A DNA stretch of 64,000 nucleotides from Macrothele yani (taxonomy: Eukaryota > Arthropoda > Arachnida > Araneae > Macrothelidae). Below, piece by piece: positions 21,608 to 31,608 of this stretch (its first letter is position 1; the number at the start of each line of letters is the position of its first letter). The stretch spans positions 140,650,541 through 140,714,540 of the forward strand of contig CM077012.1 of the NCBI GenBank assembly GCA_039090855.1, given 5' to 3'. The position numbers and the translations under genes were made by a program. Under the pieces are notes generated by a model. The model ran no database searches, was not told the DNA's origin, and saw nothing but the letters and a program-made list of their open reading frames with translations.

Positions 21608-22821
21608 CACGGTCGAATCACATTATTGTGACCACCAGCTAATATCCAGAGTAACCGCTGTGTTCAGCACGGACAGTAGCTAGACGGGCTGGAAGTGACA
21701 CAATAAGGTGTTGGAAGGTGTTCGCAGGTATGTGGAGCCATGCTGACTGCAGTGTATCTGACAGATACTAGAGGCTACGTGGTGGAGGATCCATAAAGCG
21801 AACAACACGATCGATGTGGTCCCACAGATGCTCAATTGGGGTTAGGTCTGGGGAATCAGTGAGCCAGGAAAGTACTTTGAAGTCTTCATCGTGCTCTTCC
21901 AACCACTCTCGGACATTTCTAGCTGTGTGACACGTCGCATTGTCGTTCTGAAAGATCCCATTCGCCCCAGGGAAGACAATCAGCATGTATGGGTGTACGT
22001 TGCCTGCAAGGATGGATTCATAACAAATTCGGTCCATAGTGCCTTCCACAGGTATGAGTGGACTCAGAGTGCCACGAAAACATTCCGCAGACCATAACGC
22101 TGCCCCCACCAGCTTGTGTTCTTCCAGCAATGGTTGAAGAGTGTTTGTTCTCCGATGTTTCTCGCCTTATACGCAAACGTCCATCCGTTCAATGAAGCAG
22201 AAAACGTGACTCATCGAAGAAGGCAATCCTTTGCCAATCAGCGGAGGTCCAATTCCGATACTGCCGTGCAAATATATGCCTTTTCCACCGATGCACCTTT
22301 GTTAGCATAGGTGCAGTAACCATCCTTCTGCATCACAGCCCCATACGCAGCAGGGCTCGCTGAACTGTCGTTTTAGACACACTTCCAATAGCCCCCTGGT
22401 TCATTCGGCTAGTGAGTTGCTCCACTGTAGCTTGTCGAACAGCCCTCACGCACCTTCGAAGCCGACGTTCTCCTCTCACATCAATGGCACGTGGTGCTCC
22501 GCATTTTCACGTCGCTTATTCGCAATAGTGCCATTTCTCCAATCACGATACATTTTAACCACAGCAGCACGCGAACAGTTCACAAACTGCGCTGTTTGAG
22601 AAATACTGCCACCTTTGGACCGAAAACCGAAAATCATTCGTATTTGCAAATCTGATAAATCGCTTCTGTTATCCATGACAACAACGAGTGATGTTTTCAG
22701 AATGCCTACAGCACACCTTATATACCCTCCAAACCAGCTCAGGACACGTGCTTTCCTTCACTGGCTACGCGCTGTTGACCTCAAAAGTAGGCGGTAGTCA
22801 CAATAATGTGACTTGACAATG
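21608..22821 (-). mobile_element. Tc1-like element, DD36E-type lineage
   Basis: The 1214-bp element lies between TA dinucleotides (21606-21607, 22822-22823). The left end reads CACGGTCGAATCACATTATT and the right end, inward, CATTGTCAAGTCACATTATT. Both run on into GTGAC.ACC. The TIR contains the palindrome TCACATTATTGTGA (left) and its equivalent on the right. It carries one transposase pseudogene. Confidence 0.9.
21639..22676 (-). pseudogene. Tc1 transposase pseudogene, DD36E spacing
   Basis: Starts at ATG 22676 with MDNRSDLSDLQIRMIFGFRS, then ISQTAQFVNCSRAAVVKMYR (helix-turn-helix) and DWRNGTIANKRRE. The middle is frameshifted. The C-terminal half (21768-22130) is open: ALWSAECFRGTLSPLIPVEG, FQNDNATCHTARNVREWL with the second catalytic Asp, and SPDLTPIEHLWDHI with the catalytic Glu. 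By my count 36 residues separate the two, rather than 34. A further frameshift near 21768 leads to LQSAWLHIPANTFQHLIVSL and a stop at 21639. Full length about 345 codons. Non-functional as it stands. Confidence 0.85.
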
Positions 22822-22823
22822 TA

Positions 22824-23775
22824 ATTTTACAAAAACTGATCTCTCTCTCACAATTCGGCATATGGGAAGGGTGCGCTAGTTTCCGGTTTCAGTTGACGAC
22901 GGCATTGACGTCCACGTCGATGCGTGTCATTTTCAGGCTGAAGGATTTCGGCATTTGTAGATTGTTGAGAAATTTGGTTTTAATACTTGCCATTGCCAAA
23001 AATCCAAATTTACAGATGTACGAAGATGTGAAAGTGAGCAGCACCTTCAAAGACTAAGTAGAATGAGGTGGTTACTTTGAACACATATTCAGATTTGCAT
23101 CAATGTTTTCGCGTTCGAAATTCATTTTTAACGAGGTGTCTTCGGACTGATCAACGAGTTATTCTGCCTTTGTAGATATCGCAGTCGTCAGAGCGCCCTT
23201 AAACGGATTCGCAATTCAATTCTTTTTCTGAAAGTTCATTTCTTCAAGGAAGTAACTATCAAATTTCTTTCAACACATTTAAATGGGCAGAGATTATGCC
23301 GTCATCTGATTTCACCTCATTTTCGATGATCAAGATTGAAAACAGTCATACTTGCGGTCTTCAGTGTTCTTCCGCAACAGAAGTTCTTTTGATGAAATCT
23401 AGAATTTTGTCGCCAACTGCAAATATGTCTGATCCTTGCAAGTAGAAATTCAGTTAGTTTAATTTCTAAAGTGTCTACCAAATACGTGTGCTTCAGAATA
23501 AACTATTCTGTTCCCAGGTAAAAACAAAATTCACATTTCAAAACCTTTTCGCCGCCAACCAAAATTCGGTTAGCGAATCATAGTTTGAGAAACGCTGTTC
23601 TTCCATGTTTGATACGTGTAAAACTTTATTATCTTTATGGTCAAAGAAAACACCCATAGCCGTTTTGATGGACTCAAGAGATTTCAGATTCCTGCATTTT
23701 AAAGTTTGAGCCAAATGGTATAGGTAAGTCTTACACCTTAAATTTAAAATATAGTATACTCACTATGACAATAGA
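22824..23775. other. No recognised feature
   Basis: AT-rich, no family motif or repeat detected. Confidence 0.5.
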
Positions 23776-24900
23776 CAAGGTGTGATCAAAATATAAGGTG
23801 AATGTTTTCTACCGAAGACAGATTTTTTAATAATAGTTACACAAATTAATCCCCTTCAAAATAATCCCCCTCAACAAAGACATACACTTATTCCAGCGGT
23901 TCTGCCGTTGTTGAAAACATCCATAAAAGTCCTGTTTCGGAATGCCCTTTAAGACCCTCGTTACATTACCTTTCAAGTCTTTCACAGAGTCAAAAAGTTT
24001 ATCTTTTATAACTGCCTTAAATTTTGGGAACAACCAAAAGTTACTCGGTGGTAAATAAGGTAAATACCAGAGAGAGGGAGCACCGGAATGGATTTTGCAG
24101 CCAGAAATTGGATGATCAGCAGAGCAGTGTGACTTGCCGCGTTGTTGTGGTGAAGCACCACTGGTCTTTTCTGGCCTCTTGCAATGGACTGCAGTCCTCA
24201 GGCCTTTCGGGATTTGCTACAAGTTACGTACAGCTTTAACAGTGGAGCCACATGGTAGGAACTCCCAGGGTACTCATCCCTTAGATATCGAAATATGACA
24301 TAAGCAGGACTTTAACGTGCGACTGGTACTGACGTGCTTTCTTGGGTCTTGGCGAGAAAGGTTTTTTACCCTGAGAGCTTTGGACCTTTGTTTCAGGGTC
24401 GTAACCTTAGACCCCAGGTTTCATCACCCATCACAATTAATTGTCCGTAAAAAGTTTGTACCTGCGGTTTCACGATGAAACAACTCAGACGAAATTGTGA
24501 CACGATTGCCTTTCTGGTCGTCGTTCAGAAGACGAGGAATGAACTTGGCACTGACACGTTTTATGATGCATTTTTCAGTGTGAATGGCTCGAACAGTGCC
24601 AAACCACATAGAGCAGTCTCTGGAGCAATTTTTCTGTTGTGAGGCATCAGTTCGCCGTTGATTGTCTTCCTAGACGAGATTCACCTTTGATGGAGAAAGC
24701 GCCATCTTTAAACCTGGAAAACCACTTAAACACTGTCTTTTGAGACACAGCACTTTCACCATAAACAGTTGTCAGATTTTCATGCGTTTCTTTCACAGAA
24801 TATCCAAGGTGGAAACAAAATTTCATCTTTGCGCGTTGCTCAAACTTCGACATATAAACCCCTGTAGTGTTGAATAAACGAGAAACACACGTCTATACTT
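23776..24900 (-). pseudogene. mariner element relic with left TIR
   Basis: The left end CAAGGTGTGATCAAAATAT (23776) matches the TIR of the mariner at 46596 in 18 of 19 positions. The minus-strand transposase starts at 24853 with MSKFEQRAKMKFCFHLGYSV and VYGESAVSQKTVFKWFSRFK (helix-turn-helix). It runs through broken frames to WLFPKFKAVIKDKLFDSVKD and NRWNKCMSL near 23880-24030, the mariner C-terminus. The right TIR is not found where expected near 24950, so the element is truncated or decayed at its 5' end. Multiple stops. Confidence 0.8.
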
Positions 24901-25535
24901 TGCTTTCTGGAGGAGTACTGGCATTTGCTGCAAAACCGGTTTCTGGCTAGGCGACATACACGTGCGAGGGTTGAGATTTAATGACCACCCTCATCAATAC
25001 GAAAAACATTTAATACCGTATGCCATATAGTGGCCGGCTACTTTGACACCATCCGATATCGTTCTATTTCTAATTCTTGTCTTCAACTTAAATAGTGTCA
25101 AGCCACAGCTAAATGAAAGTAAGAAATTGCGTCGTGCTGTCTTTCGACAGAAATTCCAATTTTAAATCAGGTTATTCATCATGGTCAAAGATTTCTCTTC
25201 AGGTTCAATTCTGTTACCATTCATCATAGTCACAACATTATCTGCAAGTTTTGAAACTATTATGCAGAACAAAAGGCAGGAAACATCAATAAATCTATAG
25301 CATTTGCCATAGGTAAGTTGACCAAGCGAGGGAACTACATTCAGACCAATTGAAGTAATTATGTTTGGTTAATTGTATGGCTGAAGGTTTTTTTAGCAAG
25401 ACAAATCCAACGAGTCACTGTGGCTAACAAAGGATCTGCTTAGCATGGCCATATTTTGTGCTCAATAACTAAATTCTAACCAGTTGAGCGAGTCGGCTGA
25501 ACTGATGGTTTGTTTCAAGTTTAGTCTCTAACACA
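24901..25535. other. No gene; possible short SINE end
   Basis: GAGATTTAATGACCACCCTCA near 24976 resembles the 3' end of the main SINE in minus orientation, but only about 50 bp are visible. The rest is featureless. Confidence 0.45.
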
Positions 25536-25647
25536 TTTGCACCTTGGTTAATGGCTTAAGATAATGTGGTATACATACAAGGTGTGTCAATGAAGACACA
25601 CCTTGTATGTATACCACATTATCTTAAGCCATTAACCAAGGTGCAAA
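25536..25647. repeat. Perfect 53-bp inverted repeat with 6-nt loop
   Basis: Arms 25536-25588 and 25595-25647 are exact reverse complements, with loop AATGAA (25589-25594). Near the axis the left arm runs into ACAAGGTGTGTCAATGAA, which looks like a mariner end. The mariner relic follows immediately. Possible origins are an aberrant transposition or repair event, or a fold-back assembly artefact. Confidence 0.93.
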
Positions 25648-26305
25648 GGAAAGGTTGCGAAAGGTGCCATTAACTTGCCCGATGCAGTCAAGTACTTTAG
25701 CAAACATGCCCATTACAGTCACAGAGCTGTGAGAAAGGGTATAACAGCTTGTCGCGGAAGCTGATGTAGCTGCACTTTGTTAGCTGGCAAAAATGGAGCA
25801 ACGAACCAATATCAAATTCTTCAAATTGGGAACATCTGCATGAAAAACAGCATGCGATGCTGAAAGAAGTTTACGGGGATAAAGGGTAACCTTTAAGTGT
25901 GTTTTTCCGACTGGTTAAAGAGTTTCCGCGAAGAAATGGACTCCGTTGTAAACGCTCCCAGGAGTGGAAGGCCCGCGATCGCCAAAAATCCTTAAAATTT
26001 TATAAAGTGCGTTAACTCATAGCAAATACTCGTCGCCTGTCTGTGCGAATGATCGAGGAACTGGGTATTAAGAAACAACCTAAGATTTTAAAATAGGGTT
26101 TAGGGAAGCGCAAGATCTGGTCAAGATTTGTGCCACACCTAACAATGCAGACGATAAAGGATTCCCCCATAGCTTTCAGCAGTTCTGGGAAGCATGATAA
26201 AAGTGTATGGGGGTATTTTGAAGACCTATAAAGCAAATTTTCTTAAATATTATCCATTTTTACCGCGTTTTCATCAAACTTAATTGACACCTTTAAACAG
26301 TAGAG
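25577..26305 (+). pseudogene. mariner relic, internally deleted
   Basis: The plus-strand sequence from 25793 gives MEQRTNIKFFKLGTS and AERSLRG (mariner N-terminus), then FPTG.RVSAKKW, KYSSPVCANDRGTGY and QQFWEA. It jumps directly to the C-terminal FEDHKANFPKYYPF-like segment near 26215 (partly in another frame), so the catalytic middle is missing. The left end begins ACAAGGTGTGTCAATGAA at the hairpin axis. The right end read inward near 26300 is CTGTTTAAAGGTGTCAATTA. Non-functional. Confidence 0.65.
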
Positions 26306-29118
26306 GCATACAAAAATTTAAAAACCAGTTCTGTAAACACGTATAGATGTAGGTTGATTTTTGCTTAATGGCGCAAGGGAGGTAGATTCACCGCCACCAC
26401 ACACGACAAATTTAAGCTTAAAAGTGTATTGGAAGGGAGGTGTATAATGTATTATACAAATATTGAACAGAGCTATTTGTTGCTTATAAGATGCAGAAAA
26501 GGGTTATACTTTCATAATTGTACTTCTAGAGAAGTCTATACACTTAAATGGATTTCTCACTACAGGCTCCAAATGGCAATTTGGATCTTGGAGTGTTCTT
26601 GATTACATTTATTTTAACTCTAGCGTCAGTCGCTGTGTGATGTCCCTGATGTAGCCATTATTTCACAATGGGTGTCAGGTCCCACAATGACCAGGCTTTC
26701 CAATAAGCTCGATGGTCATCAGGTGGGAAATTATATTAACGAGAAAATCATTTCTTTGATCATTAAATTAAATGCTATCTGCTTCTGCTGAGCTTACAGC
26801 AATCACCTTAATTTTTCTCGCTTCAACAATACTTCTAAGGTAGAATTTTGGATGGCAAATCTCTTTCATCAATTACGTTGCTAAAATCATTATACGGAAT
26901 GGTAAATTTTAATAGTACTTAATTCATTAAGTTTTATTTCTCCACCAACCCAAGAAAAAAGTGGTATATTTTGGCAAAAAAGTTGTATAATACTTTCATA
27001 ATAACCACTGCTAAGCATGAAGGTTCGAAAAAAGAATGTTAAATAAAGACAATACAAGGAGACAAGACTTCCACTGTTTATCTCAACATAGTTAACGTCA
27101 ACAACCGGTTCGACCAAACTGGTCTATCTTTAACAACCAGTTTGCTCGAACCGTATAAATGACACCATTGTCTTCAAATAAATTGCACGATAGCCCGTTT
27201 AGCTTCCCATGTGGACAGGGCCTAATTATATAAAGGAATGGTTTATATGACTTAGTTGCTATTTTCTGTTCATTTTCTATTATTCTTCCAATCACCGAGT
27301 TTTAGAATACCAGAATTACAGCGTTCACACTCCGTACTCTAACAGTTTTTGCTGAAGTACTTCAAAACTTGATACTATTATCCGTTTAATAACAGTCGCT
27401 TTCTAAGCGGTTTTACTTTAGGCTCGGTGAGATACTTCTAATTGCGCTAACGGTGGAAATGATCTACAGAGTAAAACTTTGGTGGGGAAAAATGGCAGTA
27501 CATTGAAATCAAATAATTAAATCCATACATACGTAGTACATCTAACTCTGATCCTGCAGATCAAGGTGGGAGCGTAGAAGAAGTCTGCCTACGACTGTCT
27601 GGTGAAAGATTTTTCCACGGTTTTTAATGGCCATTCGTGAAAAGACTCCTCAAGAATCGTTCTGAATGCAATCATAACTGTACTTTGCTTGCCCTAGCCG
27701 GAATCAGTTTCCTGGGGTGTCTAAATTATCCTCTTTAGAAACTAACCAACTCATTTCACAATGTGGTTTGTGGAAGAGTCGGGAAAATAAAGGAAGAATT
27801 AGAGTTCAACACACTTAAGTTTTCAAGTTTTGAACAGCCATCGTTTCAACGTAGTTTTGTTAGCTGGTAGCGCCACTGTCTCCGGCTTTAAGTCTGGTGT
27901 ACCTTAAGTCAGATAAGAATATTTTAGTTCTAATGTTAAATATACAATTTTAACCGCACTCGAAAGGTTTAGGTTGTTTAGGCATCCTTCACCAGCCACT
28001 GGATAAAGATTAACTTTGGAATGATTGCGATTTTAGTTTACTTTTAGAAACGCAGGTGAAATATTAAGCTTTGAATTGGCCCAGTGTCACCGTAGTACTT
28101 TGTAACAGTACGCGGTTGTTGCACTCAGGACATACATTTTGCAATGTTTAATTTGTACGGTACGTAAGTTTCCATTGAAAATCGCGACTTCACATTTATG
28201 ATGTTTTTCCGGTAAGGGTAAACAATTTCTTATATGATACACCATAAGTAATGTCTTTAAAAGTTTAAAGCATTTGTTTTATTTCTTCAATAATTAAGTT
28301 TGTGTTTGCCTCAAGTAGTGATGCAAGTTCATGGGCAATTTGGAAAGGAATACAAGCTTAAAGCAGTTAGAAATATATTCATTTTTTGAATCAATGGATA
28401 CAGATTTTGAAAATAATAGAGTAAGATTTTAAATTTAGTGGACCACTATTCCATCATAATGTTAAATTTAGTGAATGAGAATCTTGAGTTGACCTGATTG
28501 TGTGTAAATATCACTTCTTCATGCACAGCAATGACACCATGAACAGCGTCATTTATCTTGCTTTAGGAATATTCATTTTTCTTATGAGATCCGCAGGAGC
28601 ATACTATAACATCAGCCATTTCAATTTTTCTCTCCCTGGACTTCCACATGATTTCCTTTGCCCAGTTCCAAACTTATTGGATTTCTGGAATTCTCTTCAT
28701 CTCCATTACCAGCAGTACAATCTCGCGGAGAGTATTCCTGCTGCGCTTCAGTTCTCTGGCATTCCCTCGTCCCCATACTGCTCACATATCCAAACTATCT
28801 TTTCTTTGATGACTCAGTTCCACTGAATTTCTCCCCCCCTTCCCCCGAGAAAATTTTATGAGATTTAAAAACAAAATCTTAGATTTGCCAAGTTTAAAAT
28901 GCTGGAATTCACGTTGAATCTCAATTACCAAATACATCATTGTCAGAAATACAGGTTTGCAATAGTGAATCACTAATAAAATGAGTTACAATGATTTAAA
29001 ATCTCGTATTTTACGTATTGCTTAGCCTTCTTTAGAAACTTAAGAAACCTGTAAATGTGATTGCGCGAACATATTTCAAACATTAAATTTGAAGAACGAA
29101 CCAATTCACTAAATGCTA
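26306..29118. other. No recognised gene
   Basis: Mostly AT-rich. An ORF of 108 codons at 28500-28826 begins with a hydrophobic stretch (VIYLALGIFIFLMRSAGAYY) but has no family match and no regulatory context; I do not call it a gene. A short hairpin is listed separately at 27106. Confidence 0.5.
27106..27153. repeat. Short hairpin, 18-bp stem
   Basis: CGGTTCGACCAAACTGGT (27106-27123) pairs with ACCAGTTTGCTCGAACCG (27136-27153), 17 of 18 positions, around a 12-nt loop. Function unknown; it could be the trace of a small palindromic element. Confidence 0.8.
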
Positions 29119-30361
29119 CGTAGGGCGTTTAATAAGTTCTAAGCTTAACAAAGACAATTATTTTTCAAACACGCACTTTCATTTTTCCACAGTCTCTCAT
29201 GATTTGGATACACTTGTTGTACCGATCATAAAGTTGGAGTAACCCAGCTGCGAAAAACGTTTTATCTTTCTCCTGAAAAATCACTTCGTTGCCTCCTTCA
29301 GTTCAGAATCATCCGCAAAACGCCTATCCCACATCTTTTTTCAGATTTTAGAAGAGAAAGAATTTACTAGGGGGGCTGGATAATTATTTGGAAGCCACAT
29401 TCTGTCACAGCTTGCATGGAAACACCGGCGGTGAGGATTGGAGCATTGTCTGGAGAAGCAGAACGCCCCACTGCAATTTTCATCGCCGTTTACTCTTCAT
29501 ATCGTCACGCAATTGTCGCAGTAGCGGGACATGATAGGCAGTATTCATAAGTCTTTTATACGCAAGTAATAAATTAACAGCAACACTTCTGAGTTCTAAA
29601 GAATGGTGGCCGCAGTCTTCTCTACAGATGGTTGGGTTTTGAACATTTTCGTGGTGGTGATCCACGATGTTTGCACTGCATGCTCTCTTGTTTAGAATCA
29701 GGGTTCCAATGGTGAAGCCATGTCCCATCCCCAGTGACAACCCAGGAATAAAAGTAATCTGGATCACGATTACTGCCATCAAGTTGAACCCGACTTGCAT
29801 CAACACGATATTTCTTCATCTCAGGTGTTAACATTCGAGGAACCCATAAGGTACAGACCTTTGACATCCCTAACCTCTCAAGCAAAAAGGTCCAAACACT
29901 GCCGGTACTTAACTGCAGTGCTTCAGCAATCTGTGCGACACAAATTCGCCGTTTTGTCATCAACAGGTTTTCCACTTTGTGGCACATTTCACCTGTGGTC
30001 ACCTCCACTAATCGACCCTCGCGGTGGTCGTCTTCCAACGAGTCTTTTTCCCGTTTAAAGAGAGCAGCCTATCTTGTGACTGCGGCATACGAAGGTGCAC
30101 TATCAACGTACACACGGACCATTCGTTCATGAATACTGCGTGGTGATTCACCTTCCTTTGTCAAAAATTCGATCACCCTCGTTTCCTCAATTTCATCTGT
30201 CGCCCATTCATTGTCACTTTATAGACTTCAATGCACTGTGGCGCCGTTTCAAATGATGACAACAACTTGTCATGGCTGTTATGTATAACTAAAGGATGAT
30301 GCAATACGTGCGTCAGCCACTAATTTCAAGTTCAGGCTCAGAACGTATTGAACACCCTACG
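29119..30361 (-). mobile_element. mariner element, complete ends, dead transposase
   Basis: The 1243-bp element has TA at both sides (29117-29118, 30362-30363). Left end CGTAGGGCGTTTAATAAGTT; right end read inward CGTAGGGTGTTCAATACGTT. The minus-strand transposase runs from about 30230: RVIEFLTKEGESPRSIHERM, SLEDDHREGR, IAEALQLSTGSVWTFLLERL (helix-turn-helix), WVPRMLTPE and WVVTGDGTWLHHWNPDSKQE. Here the first catalytic Asp is present but the usual Glu after it is Gly. LLRQLRDDMKSKRR and a QDNAP-type second motif lie beyond in broken frames (about 29400-29500), and the third motif region is decayed. Confidence 0.88.
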
Positions 30362-30363
30362 TA

Positions 30364-30868
30364 CGGTTACCCCTTTAAGCGGCCGAAGTATCTGAACAAA
30401 ATAGCAGCCAACATTTCCTGCTCTCACTGAACGAATGCTCAGAGCTTCCTGGTTTTACGAAAGTTCGGCAAAACAATTCCTTTATTCCCGTCTTATCTCA
30501 GCAGTATCGACCATAAACCTCTCACCGGAGATAAGCGCTCACACCTAGTCCTTTATTCTCTGCTCCATGCCATGTGGAAAGGCTAGTTTTAGGACATCTT
30601 ACACTAGGTAAAACAAACGGATCAAACATCTCTCCTCTAAGGAAAGTAACCGTTGTTATAGCTCTTTCGGCCTGTAATCAGTTAAAGAATTAGTGTAGAT
30701 TACAACCCCTAAATGACCACTTTAAATAGCAAAGCTAAGGGTAAAGCTATTTCTGAGGCGGATGTCTACTCCTTTCGTCCGTTCTTAGCCCATTTCTTAG
30801 CGAAAATATTCGTTACAGCTGATTTCAGCCCATTTTGCCAACCCCGAGTTAAGTAGTTGCAGACGAAA
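30364..30868. other. No recognised feature
   Basis: Spacer between a mariner and a LINE fragment. Confidence 0.5.
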
Positions 30869-31107
30869 TTGTCCCAATCATTCTCAATCCACTGCTGGAT
30901 GAAAGTATCCAAGTGTCCTCCCCGGCACGGTTTCTTCTTCTCCCTTGGAATCAGTCTGGTATTTCAGTTGTATAACGGTGGTCAGTTGTAAGAGAAAGTC
31001 CTAGCCAATTGCTACTTTAGTCTTTACTTAGATCATGTCATCCAATTTTGTAATTTTCCTGTTCCACGAGTTCCTTGTATATTTCCTGGTAACATCAAAC
31101 GTGCATC

Positions 31108-31287
31108 TATAACGAAGTAAATTTCTCCGTCATTTCTGTCCACGCCAGGATTCGAACCCGGATCCCCTCATTCCGGAATAAGTCACTCTACCAATTGAGC
31201 TACGCGGACGTTTTATTCTGATTCCTATCTGCCTATATGTCGTGTGCGTCCTTCTGGCAGGTACGTCACATCTCCTGGTACGTTACA
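31108..31287 (-). repeat. 3' LTR of the TRIM-like element
   Basis: 180 bp, immediately preceded (minus direction) by the purine tract 31288-31300 and followed by the CATC duplication at 31104-31107. AATAAA lies at 31212-31217 (minus). Confidence 0.88.
31138..31209 (-). other. tRNA-like sequence in the 3' LTR
   Basis: Same as its partner in the 5' LTR, but the acceptor stem GTCCGCG/CGTGGAC pairs at all seven positions (one G-T wobble). The base change between the LTRs falls in the acceptor stem. No TTTT terminator follows closely on the minus strand. The 3' end of this tRNA-like part is not complementary to the element's own primer-binding site, so it is not the primer. Confidence 0.75.
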
Positions 31288-31300
31288 TCATCTCCCCCTT
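31288..31300 (-). promoter_or_regulatory. Polypurine tract
   Basis: AAGGGGGAGATGA on the minus strand (one T) ends exactly at the start of the 3' LTR, where plus-strand DNA priming is expected. An A-rich run lies just upstream. Confidence 0.78.
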
Positions 31301-31415
31301 ATTTTTTATTTTTTTTCGAAGTGCTGGAGAAGGGATTCTCTTATTTTTCCTATCTCACGGTGTGGAAAGAACATCACACCAATGCGAGATTTTTAACGGT
31401 CGGGTCATCCGGACA

Positions 31416-31427
31416 GTTCGGGCGCCA
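31416..31427 (-). promoter_or_regulatory. Primer-binding site, tRNA-Lys type
   Basis: TGGCGCCCGAAC on the minus strand, one base inside the 5' LTR. It is the complement of the last 12 nt (with CCA) of tRNA-Lys species commonly used as primer by LTR retroelements. The match ends after these 12 nt (next bases TGTCC, where a full match would continue AGGGA). Confidence 0.85.
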
Positions 31428-31428
31428 T

Positions 31429-31608
31429 TATAACGAAGTAAATTTCTCCGTCATTTCTGTCCCCGCCAGGATTCGAACCCGGATCCCCTCATTCCGGAAT
31501 AAGTCACTCTACCAATTGAGCTACGCGGACGTTTTATTCTGATTCCTATCTGCCTTTATGTCGTGTGCGTCCTTCTGGCAGGTACGTCACATCTCCTGGT
31601 ACGTTACA
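31429..31608 (-). repeat. 5' LTR of the TRIM-like element
   Basis: 180 bp, beginning TGTAACGTACC at 31608 (minus direction). It carries AATAAA just upstream of the tRNA-like part, which may serve as polyadenylation signal. It differs from the 3' LTR at one position next to the acceptor stem and one near 31555. Confidence 0.88.
31459..31530 (-). other. tRNA-like sequence in the 5' LTR
   Basis: 72 nt with tRNA geometry: acceptor GTCCGCG against CGGGGAC (one mismatch), D arm GCTC..GAGT, T arm CCGGG-TTCGAAT-CCTGG. The A-box-like TAGCTCAATTGG has one change from consensus and the B box GGTTCGAATCC is perfect. The anticodon arm pairs only if shifted (CTTAT with ATGAG, 6-nt loop), so a working tRNA is unlikely. 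In standard register the anticodon would be CCG (Arg). A Pol III promoter role is inferred from the boxes. Confidence 0.75.

Larger units (their letters stand above)
31108..31608 (-). mobile_element. Terminal-repeat miniature retrotransposon (TRIM-like) with tRNA-like LTRs
   Basis: Two 180-bp direct repeats (31429-31608 and 31108-31287, two differences by eye) flank 141 bp. In the minus direction each repeat starts TGTAACG and ends CGTTATA, near-inverted ends as in LTRs. One base after the 5' LTR lies TGGCGCCCGAAC (31416-31427), a primer-binding site for a tRNA-Lys 3' end. AAGGGGGAGATGA (31288-31300) directly precedes the 3' LTR as polypurine tract. CATC is duplicated at 31104-31107 and 31609-31612. 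The interior has no coding capacity, so it would depend on another element's reverse transcriptase and integrase. Each LTR carries a tRNA-like sequence. The two LTRs are almost identical, so the insertion is comparatively recent. Confidence 0.88.

Noticed and set aside
21249..24954. Shared GGTTTCTGGCTAGGCG at two places as a regulatory site
   Set aside because: A single 16-mer pair without context; probably remnants of an unrecognised repeat.
28500..28826. 108-codon ORF with a hydrophobic N-terminus as a small secreted protein gene
   Set aside because: No family motif, no splice or regulatory context, and such lengths arise by chance in 64 kb.
31138..31209. Functional tRNA-Arg(CCG) gene
   Set aside because: The anticodon arm does not pair in standard register, and the unit is embedded identically in two LTRs; treated as tRNA-like promoter sequence.
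31108..31608. Simple tandem duplication or tandem SINE
   Set aside because: Primer-binding site, purine tract, TG-type end and flanking CATC duplication are all placed as in an LTR element.
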